From: Lachnoclostridium sp. UBA6558
GTDB lineage: Bacteria; Bacillota; Clostridia; Lachnospirales; Lachnospiraceae
DNA: 7,225 bases
NCBI GenBank assembly: GCA_002434335.1
Contig: DJJW01000056.1
Location: forward strand, 5,001-12,225
Reading direction: 5' to 3'
The notes under the pieces are model-generated. The model was not told where the DNA came from. It made no database searches and saw nothing but the letters and a program-made list of their open reading frames with translations. Shown one piece after another: positions 5,980 through 7,225 of this stretch. Made by a program: the position numbers and the translations under genes. How positions within the stretch are numbered: the stretch's first letter is position 1; every line of letters starts with the position of its first letter.

Positions 5980-6684
5980 TTATTCGCTGTATTTAATAAA
6001 GGCATCGGTGAAGCCAGCTGCCTTGACCTTGCTGAGCATGGCATCTGCATTCGCCTTAACAGAAAACGATCCAAGTTGGACTCGGTAATATTTCTTCGGT
6101 GGGGTCGTCTCGACCGAAGCGGCAAAGGAAAGACCGGATTTTACATCGGCGCGGAAGGTATCCATCGACTTACCGTGTTTAGGAAACCAATGCAGTACAT
6201 CACCATGATTGCTGGCGATACCTTGCTTATATCCTTCGCTATGGCAGATAATATCTTTTTCAGTAAGACCAAACTCCCTACAAAGAAATACACAAAGTTC
6301 AACGGCCTCCAGGTACACCTTGTTGAAATAGGTGCTGTCCGAAAGACCGTCCTCGCAAATCTCGAATCCTATATGTGTATTGTTTGCAGTTCCCCCAGCG
6401 TGCCAGCCTCGATGGTTCCACGGCAAAGTCTGATATGTGGCGATTGTTCCATCTGCCAGCTTACCGATGAAGGCATGAACGCAAACCTGACGGCCGCCGG
6501 GCTTTTCTTGATTCCAATGATTGTTATATTGGTTCTTTCCGAGCAAGCCATCATCCGGGCCAACATAGCGCTTCAGCCATGGGTTATCTGCCCCGGTAGA
6601 GTGTACCATGATGCCCTTGGGAATTATTGTTTTGCCTGCTTTGAAGCAGGCATTATTCGTAAGTATTAACTTGTGTAAATTCAT
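5980..6684 (-). CDS. Phage-type N-acetylmuramoyl-L-alanine amidase (endolysin) with SPOR-like domain
   Basis: A 234-residue protein counted from the ATG at 6684, which has GAGGTGAT eight bases upstream; an upstream in-frame start at 6720 would overlap the preceding gene and lacks support. Residues 20-180 are an Amidase_2 (T7-lysozyme-like) domain. It shows GIMVHSTG with probable zinc ligand His28, RGWHAGG (91-97), THIGFEICED, and ICHSEGY with probable ligand His148. The usual third ligand, a Cys in a CPG-like loop, is not visible; Asp162 or His165 in NHGDVLHWFPKHG is the likely substitute. After a short linker, residues 199-234 (YYRVQLGSFSVKANADAM) form a SPOR-like peptidoglycan-binding repeat. 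The enzyme cuts the bond between muramic acid and L-alanine, releasing phage at lysis. There is no signal peptide, so a holin would be needed for export; none is in this window. It follows the putative tail gene by 16 bases and ends before a terminator. Confidence 0.93.
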   Translation of the reverse strand: MNLHKLILTNNACFKAGKTIIPKGIMVHSTGADNPWLKRYVGPDDGLLGKNQYNNHWNQEKPGGRQVCVHAFIGKLADGTIATYQTLPWNHRGWHAGGTANNTHIGFEICEDGLSDSTYFNKVYLEAVELCVFLCREFGLTEKDIICHSEGYKQGIASNHGDVLHWFPKHGKSMDTFRADVKSGLSFAASVETTPPKKYYRVQLGSFSVKANADAMLSKVKAAGFTDAFIKYSE

Positions 6685-6700
6685 TAAAATCACCTCTAAT

Positions 6701-7225
6701 TTACATATTGGTTGTTGCAAGGCTGACAGGGTATAGGTGGTAGGTAAACTTCAAATCGCAGAAAGCACTCGCCGATGTGCCATCACTTCCCATACTGATA
6801 TACAGCCCATATCCAGAAGGCACTCGGCTTTGACGCATTTGAATATGAATATGCAACCCAGCGTTTGAACTATCAGCACCGATAGGCGTGCTGCGTGAGA
6901 TTCTGGTAAAGTTCACTTCATCATTTGAGATATATAAGTCTAGTTCTTTTTCACTTGTATCCGATTGACGGCATAGAGTAACCAAATGACAATCATAAGC
7001 CGTCGGATAAAGCAATCCGCCCTGTCCACCTATAACCACACTACCAATGGGCAATAATGTGTGCAAAGGTCCTCGGACGCTATTAATACCGCCCGCGCCG
7101 GTAGCGTTACCGCTCAACACATATCTCAAATAGCTTGCTCTGGTGAATGCGTTGATAGTAGCTGTTGCAGTAGAGGTAAGGGTCAATGGTGTCGTAGCAT
7201 TTTCTGTTCTTTCCAATAAGAATAG
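6701..7225 (-). CDS. C-terminal part of a probable phage structural protein (5' end outside window)
   Basis: The frame is open from the window edge to a TAA at 6701-6703, 174 codons; the true start lies outside. I do not recognise the family. The sequence is rich in Thr, Ser, Gly and Ala (TLTSTATATINAFTRASY), with glycine-rich turns (GAGGINS, VVIGGQGGLLYP) and a likely beta-rich end (HIHIQMRQ, GYGLYISMGSDGTSASAF). There is no signal peptide, Cys motif or membrane segment in the visible part. Such composition, and its place 16 bases before a lysis amidase, suggests a tail, baseplate or fibre protein of the prophage, with a compact beta domain at the tip end. This is an inference from context; any secreted or surface beta-protein would look similar. 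Confidence 0.72.
   Translation of the reverse strand, partial: LFLLERTENATTPLTLTSTATATINAFTRASYLRYVLSGNATGAGGINSVRGPLHTLLPIGSVVIGGQGGLLYPTAYDCHLVTLCRQSDTSEKELDLYISNDEVNFTRISRSTPIGADSSNAGLHIHIQMRQSRVPSGYGLYISMGSDGTSASAFCDLKFTYHLYPVSLATTNM

Noticed and set aside
5977..6669. A 230-codon plus-strand open frame opposite the amidase
   Set aside because: The minus strand has the amidase motifs, ribosome site and terminator; the plus frame shows nothing coherent.
1..7225. CRISPR array, tRNA, rRNA or insertion-sequence ends
   Set aside because: I saw no regularly spaced direct repeats, no cloverleaf or rRNA-like stretches, and no DDE transposase or terminal inverted repeats; the recombinases account for the mobility.

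Overview
This window looks like the junction between a Gram-positive (probably Clostridia/Firmicutes) chromosome and the end of an integrated prophage or prophage-like element. Every gene is read on the minus strand, so gene order runs from the right end of the window to the left. The strong GGAGG-type ribosome sites, the cadC-cadA type metal operon and the arrangement of large serine recombinases next to a phage amidase all point to this group. No species can be named. By eye the metal-resistance part (1-1740) is more AT-rich than the recombinase and phage part; I did not compute composition.

Right part (5925-7225): the 3' end of a long, unrecognised, probably phage structural gene runs in from beyond the window. 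Sixteen bases later comes an N-acetylmuramoyl-L-alanine amidase (endolysin) with a C-terminal SPOR-like domain, closed by a strong intrinsic terminator at 5925-5969.

Middle part (1747-5838): a recombination cassette of four genes. It holds a 71-residue SHOCT-like protein, a complete large serine recombinase (A, 519 aa), a 139-residue protein that is only the 'recombinase' DNA-binding domain without any catalytic domain, and a second complete large serine recombinase (B, 524 aa). The last three are tightly packed (a 4-nt gap, then an ATGA overlap). Directly behind recombinase B lies a decayed C-terminal fragment of a third recombinase with an internal deletion, followed by a hairpin terminator.

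Left part (1-1740): a metal-resistance operon. It has a GTG-started ArsR/SmtB repressor of CadC type (both metal sites visible), then 13 bases later a P1B-type ATPase with three tandem CxxC metal-binding domains, cut off by the window start after 400 codons. A clear TTGACA-17-TAAAAT promoter is flanked by two copies of the same operator palindrome. A 9-base copy of the operator half-site lies near the likely element boundary.

Most interesting points: the paired catalytic recombinases separated by a catalytic-domain-less relative (possibly a multi-component integration/excision system), the third-recombinase remnant, and insertion of the element immediately upstream of the cad operator region.
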